DNA of 64,000 bases from Paenibacillus radicis (ex Gao et al. 2016) (GCF_014641555.1 NZ_BMHY01000010.1:1-64000), one strand, 5' to 3'. Positions 49,527-58,782 are shown, counted from the stretch's first letter. Numbers and translations: made by a program. Notes: generated by a model not told the origin, from the sequence alone.

Positions 49527-50378
49527 TTATTCCAAGTTGGGAAACCATATTTCTGGAGCTGCAGCTTCTGTTATAGGGTAATACTCGATTTCTGGAAGCA
49601 ACGATATGGATTGATCTGAGGTCAGTAACCATTCTGACAATACCCGGTTTCGTGTCTGACTGAAGTCCTCATCGGTCATTCCATTCACTTCGAATTTCAC
49701 CCAGTTTCTTGGCGGAAATTTGACAACTTCAAATTCATTCATTTCCTCAACTTGATCTGTAGTTACTATTCCTACACCGTAAGTAAACCTATCCGTATCT
49801 CCAGCTAGACTAATGCCAACAAAGGAAGTCGCAGCATATTTTTTTTCTAATTGACTCAAAGTGCCCTTCATCGTTTCTTGATGCCAAAAATTTTCGATGT
49901 CTTTCAAATAAACGGACTTGTCATTAGAAACAGAAATTGTTTTTCCGACAAAATACATCGTGGGATAATATTCTGTTATAGCTAACAAAGGCGCACTGCT
50001 TTCAATGCTAAACTTAATATGCATAGGTCCAAAATAGTTGATAATCTGAGAGGTTGACTGGTTTCGAACGTCTTTGGGAGAGACACCATGAAACCTTTTG
50101 AAAGCCTTGGAAAAAGCTTCGGGCGTTTCATAGCCCATGTTCAATGCCGTTTCTAAAATGGAGAGGTTTTTCGTTTTCAAGGAAATTCCCGCGTTACTTA
50201 ACCTCCGATTTCGAATATATTCTCCGATGGTCATACCTGTTATAATTTGAAAAGTCTTTTGCAAGTCAGATACATTCGTATAAAATTGTTTGGCTAAACT
50301 ATCAGGAGTCAGCTTTCGATCATACAATTGTTTTTCAATTTCTAATAAAGCCTGGGATATAATTTTTATCTGTTCCAT
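49527..50378 (-). CDS. AraC regulator with GyrI-like effector domain
   Basis: This 283-residue regulator has an N-terminal HTH pair (about 10-105; LTPDSLAKQFYTNVSDLQKT, ETALNMGYETPEAFSKAF) and a C-terminal GyrI/BmrR-like ligand-binding domain (about 120-280; FPPRNWVKFEVNG). This SoxS/Rob-like architecture senses bulky, often toxic ligands. It is first in the run AraC, GNAT, acyltransferase and is likely to control it. The region is AT-rich, which suggests acquisition. Confidence 0.9.
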   Translation of the reverse strand: MEQIKIISQALLEIEKQLYDRKLTPDSLAKQFYTNVSDLQKTFQIITGMTIGEYIRNRRLSNAGISLKTKNLSILETALNMGYETPEAFSKAFKRFHGVSPKDVRNQSTSQIINYFGPMHIKFSIESSAPLLAITEYYPTMYFVGKTISVSNDKSVYLKDIENFWHQETMKGTLSQLEKKYAATSFVGISLAGDTDRFTYGVGIVTTDQVEEMNEFEVVKFPPRNWVKFEVNGMTDEDFSQTRNRVLSEWLLTSDQSISLLPEIEYYPITEAAAPEIWFPNLE

Positions 50379-50470
50379 TTTGAAATCTCCTTCTAGTTGC
50401 TTATTCTAACCCAACCCAATGAAAAAAGTCTGTCTTATTCAAACGAGTTTTGTCCGTTTTCACAAGAAAA

Positions 50471-50507
50471 AAAAGGCGTTTCGGGAGATGCTCCCGAAAC
50501 GCCTTTT
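50471..50507. terminator. Terminator after the alpha-galactosidase
   Basis: Perfect 17-bp arms (AAAAGGCGTTTCGGGAG and its complement) close a three-base loop. It lies 8 bases past the alpha-galactosidase stop. Confidence 0.95.
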
Positions 50508-50514
50508 GGTTATT

Positions 50515-52698
50515 TTATGCTTTAGCTATAAACCGGTACACTTTGCTCTCAAAATCGCCATGGAACTGCGGGAATGGCAGACCGGCATACATCAGCTCGT
50601 CGCCGCCGTACGACTCTCCGGTCGCTTGGAGCGTGTAGTCCAGCTCTGGATTCAGCCCCTTCAAGGTGAAGCGGTTAAGCGGATGATACGGCTGGCGAAG
50701 TACAGTCATGAAGAATACCAGCGCTTCTTGCTTATCCTTGGATACAAACATCCAAGCCGTGTCATTGCCCTCGAACGGGCTTTTCAGACGATAGAAATCC
50801 CCAAACTGAACGAGGTGACGGACTTCCTTATAGAATGCAACTTGATCCTTCACCACGGTTTTCTCATCTTCCGTGAATTTCGTCAAATCCAGCTCATAGC
50901 CGAAGTTGCCGGATAACGCGACGTTGCCGCGAGTTTCAAGCGGAGTCGAACGGCCAACCTGATGATTCGGAACAGCGGATACGTGCGCGCCCATCGAGCT
51001 GATTGGATAAACAATGCTCGTACCGTATTGGATTTTCAGACGGCAGACCGCATCTGTATTATCACTCGTCCAGGTTTGCGGCATGTAGTAGAGCATACCC
51101 GGATCGAATCGTCCGCCGCCGCCGGAGCAGCTTTCGAACAGAATGTCAGGGAATGCCGAGGTAATGCGCTCCATCACGTCATACAGACCCAGCATGTAGC
51201 GATGCGCAGTCTCCCGTTGACGTTCCGCAGGCAACAGCGCAGAACCAATCTCGGTCATATTGCGGTTCATATCCCACTTCACATACGTAATTGGCGCACT
51301 TGCAAGTACGGCCGACACCGTCTCTACGATGTAATTGCGTACATCGGCGCGGGACAGGTCAAGCACCAATTGCTGACGCGCAGTCGTTCTTGTGCGTCCT
51401 TCAACGTGCAGGCACCAGTCTGGATGAGCGCGGTACAGCTCGCTCTCTGGCGAAATCATCTCAGGCTCGAACCAGAGCCCGAATTGCATATCCAAGTTGC
51501 GGACACGATCTACCAGATCTTCAAGGCCGTTAGGCAGTTTCCGGCGATCAACGAACCAGTCCCCCAGCGAGCTTCTGTCGTTATCCCGTTTGCCGAACCA
51601 GCCGTCATCAAGTACGAACAGCTCAAGCCCCAGCTCCTGGCCGGCTTTGGCAATCGCTTCGATTTTGTCTGCTGTAAAATCGAAGTAGGTCGCTTCCCAG
51701 TTGTTGATCAGAATCGGACGGCTTTGATCGCGGAATTTGCCGCGCGTCAGACGGTTGCGGTACAGGTCATGGAAAGAGCGCGACATGCCGCCAAGTCCTT
51801 CAGAGGAATGTACGAGTACAACCTCAGGCGCTTGGAATTGCTCGCCCGGCTCCAGCAGCCAGCTGAAGTCAAATGGATTGATGCCCATGAACAACCGGGA
51901 CGTGTGGAACTGGCTAACCTCAACCCCAGCTGTAAAGCTGCCGCTGTAAACGAGGTTTACACCGTAAACTTCGCCATGATCTTCATCTGCGCCTTCGCCA
52001 AGAAGGGCGATAAACGGATTTTGCATGGAGCTGCTTGAACCCCTGCGGCTCTCAATGGATTGCATGCCTGGCACCAGCTTGCGGCGGTGAATGTAACGCT
52101 CGCGCGCCCAAGCTCCCGACAGCTGAAGCATCTCGTATTCATCATTGGCAAAGTCAAGGCTCATGCTCAATGCGCGCAATACTTTCAGTTCGGCACTGCC
52201 ATTATTGATCAGTCTAGCGGAGCGCGTGATTGCGTTGTAATTTTCGAACACGGTATAAGTCAACACAACAGTCAGTCCCGACAGCGCATCCTTCAACGTA
52301 ATTTCAAGCGTTTCCGCTTCCTCGTCGCTCTCCGTGTAAACCGAAGGCAGTCCTGCCAGTTGCGGTTTGCCTTTGCGGATTTCATGCGATTCGTAACGCA
52401 GATCGGATACGGTCGTTCCGTTTGTCAGCTGTACTTGATAAGCTGGCGAGCGGAAGTCGGAGTTGCCGAATGCCGGATACTCGTGCGGCAGTGTATCCAG
52501 TGAAAATTCCGGATCGGTAGTCGGGCTGAACGACGAGCGTTCTTTCAGCTCCAGCAAGCGCTCAAGACGGCTGCCACGAACGCGGCGGCCCCAGTAAAGA
52601 TGCGCAGGATAACCGCCTTTTACAATTTTGATCACATAGCTAGTTTCGCGAGACTGCAGGTGAAAAATTTGTTTTTGTTCATCAAATTGAATTCCCAT
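50515..52698 (-). CDS. GH36 alpha-galactosidase
   Basis: This 727-residue enzyme has an N-terminal beta-supersandwich (about 1-320), a TIM barrel (about 330-620) and a C-terminal beta domain. The nucleophile Asp lies in YVKWDMNR and the acid/base Asp in TWTSDNTDA, with ESCSGGGGRFD between them, as in GH36. It hydrolyses terminal alpha-galactosides such as melibiose and raffinose. No signal peptide is present, so it is cytoplasmic and needs an importer. The ATG at 52698 has AGGAGG 8 bases upstream. It follows a LacI-family regulator gene by 22 bases. Confidence 0.95.
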   Translation of the reverse strand: MGIQFDEQKQIFHLQSRETSYVIKIVKGGYPAHLYWGRRVRGSRLERLLELKERSSFSPTTDPEFSLDTLPHEYPAFGNSDFRSPAYQVQLTNGTTVSDLRYESHEIRKGKPQLAGLPSVYTESDEEAETLEITLKDALSGLTVVLTYTVFENYNAITRSARLINNGSAELKVLRALSMSLDFANDEYEMLQLSGAWARERYIHRRKLVPGMQSIESRRGSSSSMQNPFIALLGEGADEDHGEVYGVNLVYSGSFTAGVEVSQFHTSRLFMGINPFDFSWLLEPGEQFQAPEVVLVHSSEGLGGMSRSFHDLYRNRLTRGKFRDQSRPILINNWEATYFDFTADKIEAIAKAGQELGLELFVLDDGWFGKRDNDRSSLGDWFVDRRKLPNGLEDLVDRVRNLDMQFGLWFEPEMISPESELYRAHPDWCLHVEGRTRTTARQQLVLDLSRADVRNYIVETVSAVLASAPITYVKWDMNRNMTEIGSALLPAERQRETAHRYMLGLYDVMERITSAFPDILFESCSGGGGRFDPGMLYYMPQTWTSDNTDAVCRLKIQYGTSIVYPISSMGAHVSAVPNHQVGRSTPLETRGNVALSGNFGYELDLTKFTEDEKTVVKDQVAFYKEVRHLVQFGDFYRLKSPFEGNDTAWMFVSKDKQEALVFFMTVLRQPYHPLNRFTLKGLNPELDYTLQATGESYGGDELMYAGLPFPQFHGDFESKVYRFIAKA

Positions 52699-52720
52699 GT
52701 TGTAAGCCTCCTAGGTTGTG

Positions 52721-53731
52721 TTAACTATTTGCAGCTAAACCGCCGCAGCTTTCTCTAATAATAAGCTTGGTTTCAATCGTAACCTCCATCGATGCCTCAC
52801 GGCCTTCGATTCGCTCCATCAGCAGTTGAACGGCTGTCTTGCCCATTTGCTCCGTATAGGCTTTCACTGTGGATAGCGGCGGACTGAGAAACGCCGACAT
52901 TTCAATATCGTCAAAGCCAACGATCGCCATTTCATTCGGAATGTCCACGCCATGCTCATGTAACGCTCGCAGAGCGCCGACAGCCATCGGATCGCTGCCG
53001 ATAAAGCAAGCGGTCGGACGATTGTTTTGCAAGAGCAGCGCTTTCATCTGTTCATAACCGCCGTTTGTCGACCAGTCTCCTGCATGCAGGATCAGCTCTT
53101 CCTTAAGAAGGCCTTGCTTCGCCAAACGTTCCTTGAAATGTCTGGTCCTCGGATCAAAGCCTTCGTCACTGTCACCGCCGATATAAGCGATCGTCTGGTG
53201 CCCCAATTGCAGCAGATGATCGACCACGCTGTTGACGGCTTGCCGGAAATTGAGATGCACGGAGTCGTAATCGCTCAATTGCTCCCAATGATCGACCAGC
53301 ACGACTCGGTCTGTATGGCCGATGAGATGAACGATGGTCTCCTGAGCTATCGTGCCCACCGCGATAAGTCCGCTAAGCTGATGGCTCGGTTGAAGCTCCA
53401 TCCCGCTGTTCAGCCTCCATACTTTGCCGATGGATAAGCCAAGCTCCTCACAGCGGGTTTCGATTCCGCGCCGAATGGAGGCAAAGTAAGGGTCGCTGCT
53501 CTCCTCTTCAACTGACAACGAGAGCAGCAGTCCGATTTGCTGGTTTGCCAGCATTCCCTCTTGCTTCAAACGCTTAAGACGGGTCGGCTTGTACTGCAGC
53601 TCCTCGGCTGCAGCGAAAATCCGCGCTCGCGTAGCATCGCTGACTGCCATTGAAGCATCGTTGTTCAATACGCGAGATACTGTCGCGGAGGAGACGCCGG
53701 CCTTTTCGGCGATTTGTTTGATCGTAGCCAT
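52721..53731 (-). CDS. LacI-family regulator of alpha-galactoside use
   Basis: This 336-residue repressor starts with the LacI HTH MATIKQIAEKAGVSSATVSR and the hinge-like VLNNDASMAVSDATRARI. A sugar-binding domain follows (about 60-336; YIGGDSDEGFDPRTR, ACFIGSDPMAVGALRAL). Its gene immediately precedes the alpha-galactosidase gene, so an alpha-galactoside or galactose is the probable inducer. It resembles the GalR/MsmR/EbgR subgroup. A near-palindrome about 100 bases upstream may be its operator. Confidence 0.93.
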   Translation of the reverse strand: MATIKQIAEKAGVSSATVSRVLNNDASMAVSDATRARIFAAAEELQYKPTRLKRLKQEGMLANQQIGLLLSLSVEEESSDPYFASIRRGIETRCEELGLSIGKVWRLNSGMELQPSHQLSGLIAVGTIAQETIVHLIGHTDRVVLVDHWEQLSDYDSVHLNFRQAVNSVVDHLLQLGHQTIAYIGGDSDEGFDPRTRHFKERLAKQGLLKEELILHAGDWSTNGGYEQMKALLLQNNRPTACFIGSDPMAVGALRALHEHGVDIPNEMAIVGFDDIEMSAFLSPPLSTVKAYTEQMGKTAVQLLMERIEGREASMEVTIETKLIIRESCGGLAANS

Positions 53732-53832
53732 CGCATCACCATTTCAGAGTAATTTCCGTTCATCCGCTCCTATAGCAGCAGAGTTTTATTGCTTTGGTTG
53801 TTTGGTTTGTTTGAAAACATAAGACGTTTAAT

Positions 53833-53854
53833 TTTAGTTAATAAATTTACTAAA
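53833..53854. promoter_or_regulatory. Near-palindrome, candidate LacI-type operator
   Basis: Arms TTTAGT and ACTAAA flank an AT-rich centre in a 22-base near-palindrome upstream of the LacI-family gene. Most LacI operators have a central CG; this one has none, so the call is tentative. The remaining part of the gap 53732-54010 shows nothing else I can name. Confidence 0.4.
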
Positions 53855-54010
53855 TTACATGATTAATTGTATCAAATATAGTCCGCTCTCTGCAACTGTT
53901 AGATTAAAATAGGCTGCGCATGCTGCAACAATACCGTCTGTGTTACGTCTTTGTGGATACAATAAACTTAGAAAGTGTCCGCATTTTGAACAAAATGGAG
54001 GGATTCGGTT

Positions 54011-54661
54011 ATGAAAAAAATGCTGCTTCAGCTTATGCTGCTTATCATTGTCTTTGCTACCGCATGTTCGGCAAATAACAGTCCGGAAGGAGCAAGCGTT
54101 CCGCCAGCAAGCCCTACACCAACCGGTCAACCGCCTGTTACGACGCCGACACCTGAACTGCAGCCAGCCACAGCCGAGCAAACTGCTAAAGCTATTATTA
54201 CCGCTTTGAAGAATAAAGATCATCAAACTCTCGTTTCCTACATTCATCCCGATAAAGGAGTCCTCTTCTCTCCCTATGCTCATATTGATGTTACTAGCGC
54301 CGAAGTATTTAAAGCGGATAAGCTGCCTCAACATGACGATTCTACCGTCTATTATTGGGGCGATTACGACGGGTCTGGTGAAGCGATATCTTTAACTTAC
54401 GGCCGTTATTATGACAAATTCGTATATGATCAGGATTTTGCCGCTGCTGAAAAGGTTAGCACGGACTCCATCGTCGGCAAGGGCAATTCACTCCTCAATA
54501 TCAGTGAAGTTTTCCCGGGCAGCACAACGGTGGAATATCATTTCAGCGGCTTTGACCCGCAATACGAAGGCATGGACTGGGAAAGTTTAATTTTAGTTCT
54601 GGAGAAGGACGGCTCTGTCTGGCATCTGAGCGCCATCGTCCACTCGAGTTGGACGATTTGA
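54011..54661 (+). CDS. Lipoprotein of unknown function
   Basis: This 216-residue lipoprotein has lipobox VFATAC (cysteine about residue 19) and a Pro/Thr/Ser linker (about 25-55). A compact domain with Trp and Tyr clusters follows (HIDVTSAEVFKADKLP, YYWGDYDGSGEAISLTYG). The mature domain resembles secreted Paenibacillus proteins without assigned function. GAGGGA lies upstream of the ATG at good spacing. It is monocistronic and convergent with the ABC permease gene. Confidence 0.82.
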   Translation: MKKMLLQLMLLIIVFATACSANNSPEGASVPPASPTPTGQPPVTTPTPELQPATAEQTAKAIITALKNKDHQTLVSYIHPDKGVLFSPYAHIDVTSAEVFKADKLPQHDDSTVYYWGDYDGSGEAISLTYGRYYDKFVYDQDFAAAEKVSTDSIVGKGNSLLNISEVFPGSTTVEYHFSGFDPQYEGMDWESLILVLEKDGSVWHLSAIVHSSWTI

Positions 54662-54729
54662 GTGATCGTTGACGCTCCCACGTTTGCAGGATGACCGACT
54701 TCTCTTTCTAAACTAAGGTGGCTCGCCAT

Positions 54730-54934
54730 AGCGAAGCGGATTCGCTATTTTGCGAAGGCAATTTCGTTGTTGGGGCTCGGCAAGACTAATTAGTTGGAGG
54801 ACAGCGAACTTATTTTCGCTTTTCATGAACCAAGGTTCTCAATTAGCGAAATTTTGTTCGTTGTGGACGTACAGTTGGCGGACAGCGGGCTCTGCTGCGA
54901 ATATGGCTTCGCTGTTTAGCGAAGCTGGTTCGTT
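54730..54934. repeat. Hairpin-rich intergenic element, copy B
   Basis: The 468-bp gap 54662-55129 has no gene. From 54730 to 54934 it aligns colinearly, with only one or two bases of length difference, to 18037-18240. Shared landmarks include AGCGAA/TTCGCT hairpins at 54730-54746, the TAGCGAAATT block at 54844-54873, and a final 8-bp hairpin GCTTCGCT/AGCGAAGC at 54906-54925. The remaining part (54935-55087) shows nothing recognisable. Confidence 0.8.
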
Positions 54935-55087
54935 CGGGCAAACGTGACATTTATGCAACGTTCGCCAAGCACTGCTCGAGGTTTGAACGCCGAAGTGCGA
55001 CTGAGCACTCCGCATGCCGAAATGATAACAGCGCTGCCTGAAGGTGGAAGCGCGCGCAGTGCGAGAATGTGCAAACGTGCAAAAAAC

Positions 55088-55122
55088 AAAGCAGGGCTAG
55101 CCATCACCGGCCTGCCCTGCTT
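55088..55122 (-). terminator. Terminator of the ECF sigma/ABC operon
   Basis: On the minus strand AAGCAGGGC / GCCCTGCTT arms with a CCGG-containing loop are followed by TGTTTTTTGC, 8 bases past the permease stop. Confidence 0.88.
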
Positions 55123-55129
55123 CCATAAG

Positions 55130-56011
55130 TTAAAAATCTTTTCGCGTAATAACGAGCAATCCGGCAAGCAGCACAACCACCGTATAGGCTGCCGAATAAA
55201 TAAGGAAAGTGTTGGACGGCGGGTTATTTACCGCGAATAACATCATAAAGCTGTTGCCGTGCAGACTGTTCGCGAATTCATGAATCGAAAACATCTCCGC
55301 CAGCATGCGCTGCTGCAACGAGTCGGCGGGCATGATGAGCGTAATAAGTCCCGTAATCGTCGACAGCGACTTGACTCCCTCTTCACTAATTTGCCCGGTA
55401 TCGGATACCCTTGAGATCATGCTTCCCAGCCAGCCCATTCCGAACAACATCGTCATCGCGACTCCGTTGCCAAGCGAGCTAAGCCAGCAGGACCCCAGCA
55501 TGGTTAGCGAAATAAGCAGCGGCACGACTGATGCATAAAGCAAAAAAGATTTGAACAGCACTGCCATTTCCAATTGGATGCCGGTTTGCAACCAGGTTAC
55601 ACATTGAATCGCAATGAATACGATCAGCGCATACACAATACCAAAGACGTTGAAACCAAGCCATCTGCCCAAATACCATTTCCAGCGCTTTATCGGTCTT
55701 GCTAGGACGGACTGCAGGACGCCATGCTCAGCTTCTCCAGAAACGGCGGCAACTGAGCTGAATATCGCTAAAAAAGCCACGGCAAAGGCTCCAAAAAAAT
55801 AACCTAGAGATAGAATAATAGCCCCATCGCGAAAACGTTCGAACAGATGGCCGAATGAAGCAAATTCATTGACATTAGGCTTCCTGTCCCCAATAATAGC
55901 ATCCGATACGAACCAAAATGCGATCAGAAACAAGGCGGTCATCACAATCGTCATGAGCGTAACCCGCTTCCGCAGCATTTCCTTGAGCGTCAATCGCCAC
56001 ACTGCGTTCAT
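55130..56011 (-). CDS. ABC-2 type exporter permease of the ECF operon
   Basis: This 293-residue protein has six predicted membrane helices and the ABC-2 pattern: N-terminal MNAVWRLTLKEMLRKRV, then SGEAEHGVLQSVLARPIKRW (about residues 90-109). It overlaps the ATPase gene by 4 bases. The substrate is unknown; location behind an ECF sigma and anti-sigma suggests an envelope-stress exporter. Confidence 0.87.
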   Translation of the reverse strand: MNAVWRLTLKEMLRKRVTLMTIVMTALFLIAFWFVSDAIIGDRKPNVNEFASFGHLFERFRDGAIILSLGYFFGAFAVAFLAIFSSVAAVSGEAEHGVLQSVLARPIKRWKWYLGRWLGFNVFGIVYALIVFIAIQCVTWLQTGIQLEMAVLFKSFLLYASVVPLLISLTMLGSCWLSSLGNGVAMTMLFGMGWLGSMISRVSDTGQISEEGVKSLSTITGLITLIMPADSLQQRMLAEMFSIHEFANSLHGNSFMMLFAVNNPPSNTFLIYSAAYTVVVLLAGLLVITRKDF

Positions 56012-56982
56012 CGGCGTTCCCCCCTATGATCCAGGCCCGAAACGGATTTCAGGAACCACTGATCCAGACGTGACGAAGCCTTCTTCGATTCATACAGCGT
56101 CAGTCCTTGCTCAATCAGCCGAAAATGAAGCAAGCCTATCTGCTCTTCATTCTCTACAGCAGTCTCCAGCCAGACAACGCCTTCCTCCAACAATTCCTCA
56201 GCTTCAGCATCACTTTCCGTTACGACTGTAACCGACAACCCCGTTGACTCACTTAGCCAATCCAGTACAAAAGGCGTAAACCCGCCTACCTTAAGCAGCC
56301 ATTTGTTTCGAGAATGAAGTACATCGTTCAAGGAACCATTGGACAGTATCGAGCCGTTATTAAGCAAAGCGATACGATCGCACATTTGCTCGACATCCTC
56401 CAGCAAATGCGAGTTCAGAAAGATCGTCTTCCCTCTTCCGCGCAGCCGGATCAGCAGTTCCCTGACTTCATATCTGCCGACAGGATCAAGCGCCGAAGCC
56501 GGTTCATCCAGAAACACGATGTCCGGGTCAGCTAGCAAAGCGCAGGCTAGTCCAAGCCGCTGCTGCATGCCTTTGGAATACCCTTTAATCCGGTCCCTGC
56601 CCCGGCTGCCGATCCCTACTTCATCCAGCAGAGAGTGAATACGCTGCTTCGCCATTACGCGGTCAAGTCCGCATAATTGGGCATGAAAGTGAAGCGCCTC
56701 CTCGCCGGAGAGCCAGCCCGGGTATCGGAACAGCTCCGGCAAGTAGCCTATTCTTCGCCTAGCTTCAACGCTTCCGGCGGCCATGCCGAATATGCGGGCT
56801 TCTCCAGAGGTCGGCTTAATCAAGCCGACGAGCATTTTAACCAGTGTGCTTTTCCCTGCTCCATTAGGCCCCAGAAAACCAAATGCTTCCCCCGCTTCAA
56901 TGTGAAGAGAGACGCCGCGAATGCCGCGGCCGTCTCCATAATCCTTCGTTAACTGTTTCGTTTCAATTGCAGTACTTGTCAT
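56008..56982 (-). CDS. ABC exporter ATP-binding protein of the ECF operon
   Basis: This 324-residue ATPase has Walker A GPNGAGKST (about residues 38-46), signature YSKGMQQRLGLACAL, Walker B IVFLDEPASALDP and switch histidine in FLNSHLLEDV. A C-terminal extension of about 90 residues follows. It resembles the 11550 ATPase in architecture and pairs with the overlapping permease. Its ATG overlaps the anti-sigma stop by 4 bases. Confidence 0.93.
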   Translation of the reverse strand: MTSTAIETKQLTKDYGDGRGIRGVSLHIEAGEAFGFLGPNGAGKSTLVKMLVGLIKPTSGEARIFGMAAGSVEARRRIGYLPELFRYPGWLSGEEALHFHAQLCGLDRVMAKQRIHSLLDEVGIGSRGRDRIKGYSKGMQQRLGLACALLADPDIVFLDEPASALDPVGRYEVRELLIRLRGRGKTIFLNSHLLEDVEQMCDRIALLNNGSILSNGSLNDVLHSRNKWLLKVGGFTPFVLDWLSESTGLSVTVVTESDAEAEELLEEGVVWLETAVENEEQIGLLHFRLIEQGLTLYESKKASSRLDQWFLKSVSGLDHRGERR

Positions 56983-58142
56983 TGATGAGTCAGCTCCGTT
57001 ATCAGCTCAATAACCGCAGCGCGGTCCTCGTACCCTTCAAAATAGGCGCCGACCCTTTTGCCGTCAGCCAGCCACAACGCGCTCCAGGTTGTTTTTTCTT
57101 GATCACGCTGGAACTTTTCCAAATAAATGGTTTTATCGTTGATCGTAAACTGCTCCATTTTGCCGTTTGAGACAATTGGGAAAGGAATTTGGCCTTCTTC
57201 CAGCCTCGAGGTGTTTACGATGGCATCTCGTATATAGTCCGGCAATACCGGAAGCCGCACCACGGCATCAAACGCTTCCTGTGCGTCAATGCTCGGATCA
57301 ATATCGATCGTCGGCGCATCCATATAGCTGAGGCTAATCGAACGGCCTTCACCCGACTTAGAGCCCGTCACCTCTTTGTAATACACATTTAAGGCGCGGC
57401 CGATCTTAAGGTTCAACGGTTTTCCGTCGACAGATTCCGGCAGCAGTTTTTTCGCGCCCAGCTTTTTCATCGTTTTATTTATCTCTTCGACGTTCAGCTT
57501 CAGCGTATAAACTGAGTTTTGATTGGAGCCTTTCGTTATTTCGGTCTGTTCACCTAGCTTCAGCTCGGGCACAACTACCCCGAATTGCTGCAAAATTTGG
57601 CTGTCGGTTATATCGCTGTTATACTCGCTCGTTTTACTTGAAACAAAATCGCCGAAACGGGTGCTCAAATTCGCATCGCGATAAAAGATTTGCGCCAACT
57701 GTTCCAAATCATTTTCCTGTACGACGACGACTTCATTCATCTTGAACTGATTAAGCAGCGCAGCCAGCGCCTGATTTGTCGTCGGAATCGCGATCATAAT
57801 CGCAATAACCGCAGCCGCTCCAGACATGCCGACTTTCAGTGCATGCCGCTTTAGCCATCTGCTGCTACCTGACGGCTTCTTTGCAGCAAACGACGGGATC
57901 TCTGCCTCAGCCAAACTGCCGCTCTCCACGTTTTTATGGACTGCTGCCAAAGCAGCCACTTGATCGTTAACGCTCTCTTGTACTTGCTCTGAACTTATTT
58001 CAGCAGCAGCGCTTCGCTCTTCCGCCCATTGTGCCCACAGCGGCGACTTCTCTTCTCCTGCAAGCTTTGCCTCCAGCCGGGCCCATGCCTCTTCTTTATG
58101 CCGCTTCTCATCTGCAGTCCATTTATCATCCTTCATTGTCAT
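56979..58142 (-). CDS. Putative anti-sigma factor, membrane protein
   Basis: This 387-residue protein has a cytoplasmic N-terminal region (about 1-105), one membrane helix (about 108-128; GAAAVIAIMIAIPTTNQAL) and a large extracellular domain (about 130-387). The topology and its place 12 bases after an ECF sigma gene fit a membrane-spanning anti-sigma. I do not see a classical zinc anti-sigma HxxxCxxC motif. The ATG at 58142 has AGGAGG 8 bases upstream. The external domain would be the signal receiver. Confidence 0.78.
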   Translation of the reverse strand: MTMKDDKWTADEKRHKEEAWARLEAKLAGEEKSPLWAQWAEERSAAAEISSEQVQESVNDQVAALAAVHKNVESGSLAEAEIPSFAAKKPSGSSRWLKRHALKVGMSGAAAVIAIMIAIPTTNQALAALLNQFKMNEVVVVQENDLEQLAQIFYRDANLSTRFGDFVSSKTSEYNSDITDSQILQQFGVVVPELKLGEQTEITKGSNQNSVYTLKLNVEEINKTMKKLGAKKLLPESVDGKPLNLKIGRALNVYYKEVTGSKSGEGRSISLSYMDAPTIDIDPSIDAQEAFDAVVRLPVLPDYIRDAIVNTSRLEEGQIPFPIVSNGKMEQFTINDKTIYLEKFQRDQEKTTWSALWLADGKRVGAYFEGYEDRAAVIELITELTHQ

Positions 58143-58154
58143 TTCGCTAACCTC

Positions 58155-58682
58155 CTATTCATTGGACATAATACCGTCCGGCTTCATTGCCTGCCGTTTG
58201 AACCGTTCTCCCGCCCGTTTCAAGAGCGTGCCCACCTGCGGCTGCTTCAGTCGCAGCTTCTCCGCTATTTCTGCATAGCTGTATCCCGAATATCGCAGCA
58301 TCAGAAGCTTGCGGTCCCGCTCGGGCAAAGCCTCAAGCAGTTGCTTCACCTGTTCCTGCTCGTCCCGCTCCAAAATCGTCTCTTCATTGGACTGAAAAGC
58401 TTGCGGCTGGACCATAAATTGCTGCTCGGACTTTTGAAGCAGCGCCCGCTCCCGATTTTTTTTATCGATATAGTCATAGGCTTGTCTAGTTAGAACCCGA
58501 TGCAACCAAGCGCCTGCGGCTTCCAGTTGATCCGGCGGATTTCGGTACAGCTTTAGAAAAACTTCCTGAGCAATATCTTCAGCCGCAGCTTCATCGCGCA
58601 ATAGCGCTATAAGCTTGCGGCGTACGGACGGATAATGCTGGTCGAATAATTGGCGAAACAGATCCGGCGCCGAATGTTCCAC
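58155..58682 (-). CDS. ECF-type RNA polymerase sigma factor
   Basis: This 175-residue sigma-70 family member has region 2 (about 10-80; AAAEDIAQEVFLKLYRNP, AWLHRVLTRQAYDYIDKK) and region 4 (about 115-165; ALPERDRKLLMLRYSGYSYA, EIAEKLRLKQPQVGTLLKRA). It lacks regions 1 and 3, as ECF sigmas do. The start is GTG at 58682 with AGGAGG 10 bases upstream. A matching ECF-type promoter lies just upstream, so it probably drives its own operon, which continues with the anti-sigma and an ABC exporter. Confidence 0.93.
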   Translation of the reverse strand: MEHSAPDLFRQLFDQHYPSVRRKLIALLRDEAAAEDIAQEVFLKLYRNPPDQLEAAGAWLHRVLTRQAYDYIDKKNRERALLQKSEQQFMVQPQAFQSNEETILERDEQEQVKQLLEALPERDRKLLMLRYSGYSYAEIAEKLRLKQPQVGTLLKRAGERFKRQAMKPDGIMSNE

Positions 58683-58722
58683 TTTCCGATAACCTCCTTT
58701 ATTTCGCTTAAGCTATCTATAA

Positions 58723-58749
58723 GACGAACGATAGAACGATTATGTAACA
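58723..58749 (-). promoter_or_regulatory. ECF-type autoregulatory promoter
   Basis: On the minus strand TGTTAC (58749-58744), a 17-base spacer and CGTC (58726-58723) fit the ECF pattern (TGAAAC, 16-17, CGTC). It lies 40 bases upstream of the sigma gene, next to the terminator of the GGDEF gene. Confidence 0.65.
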
Positions 58750-58763
58750 GGGTCAAAAAAAAA

Positions 58764-58782
58764 GCCGCCTCAGCGAGGCGGC
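58764..58782 (-). terminator. Terminator after the GGDEF-EAL gene
   Basis: GCCGCCTC / GAGGCGGC arms with a three-base loop are followed on the minus strand by nine T. Confidence 0.95.
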
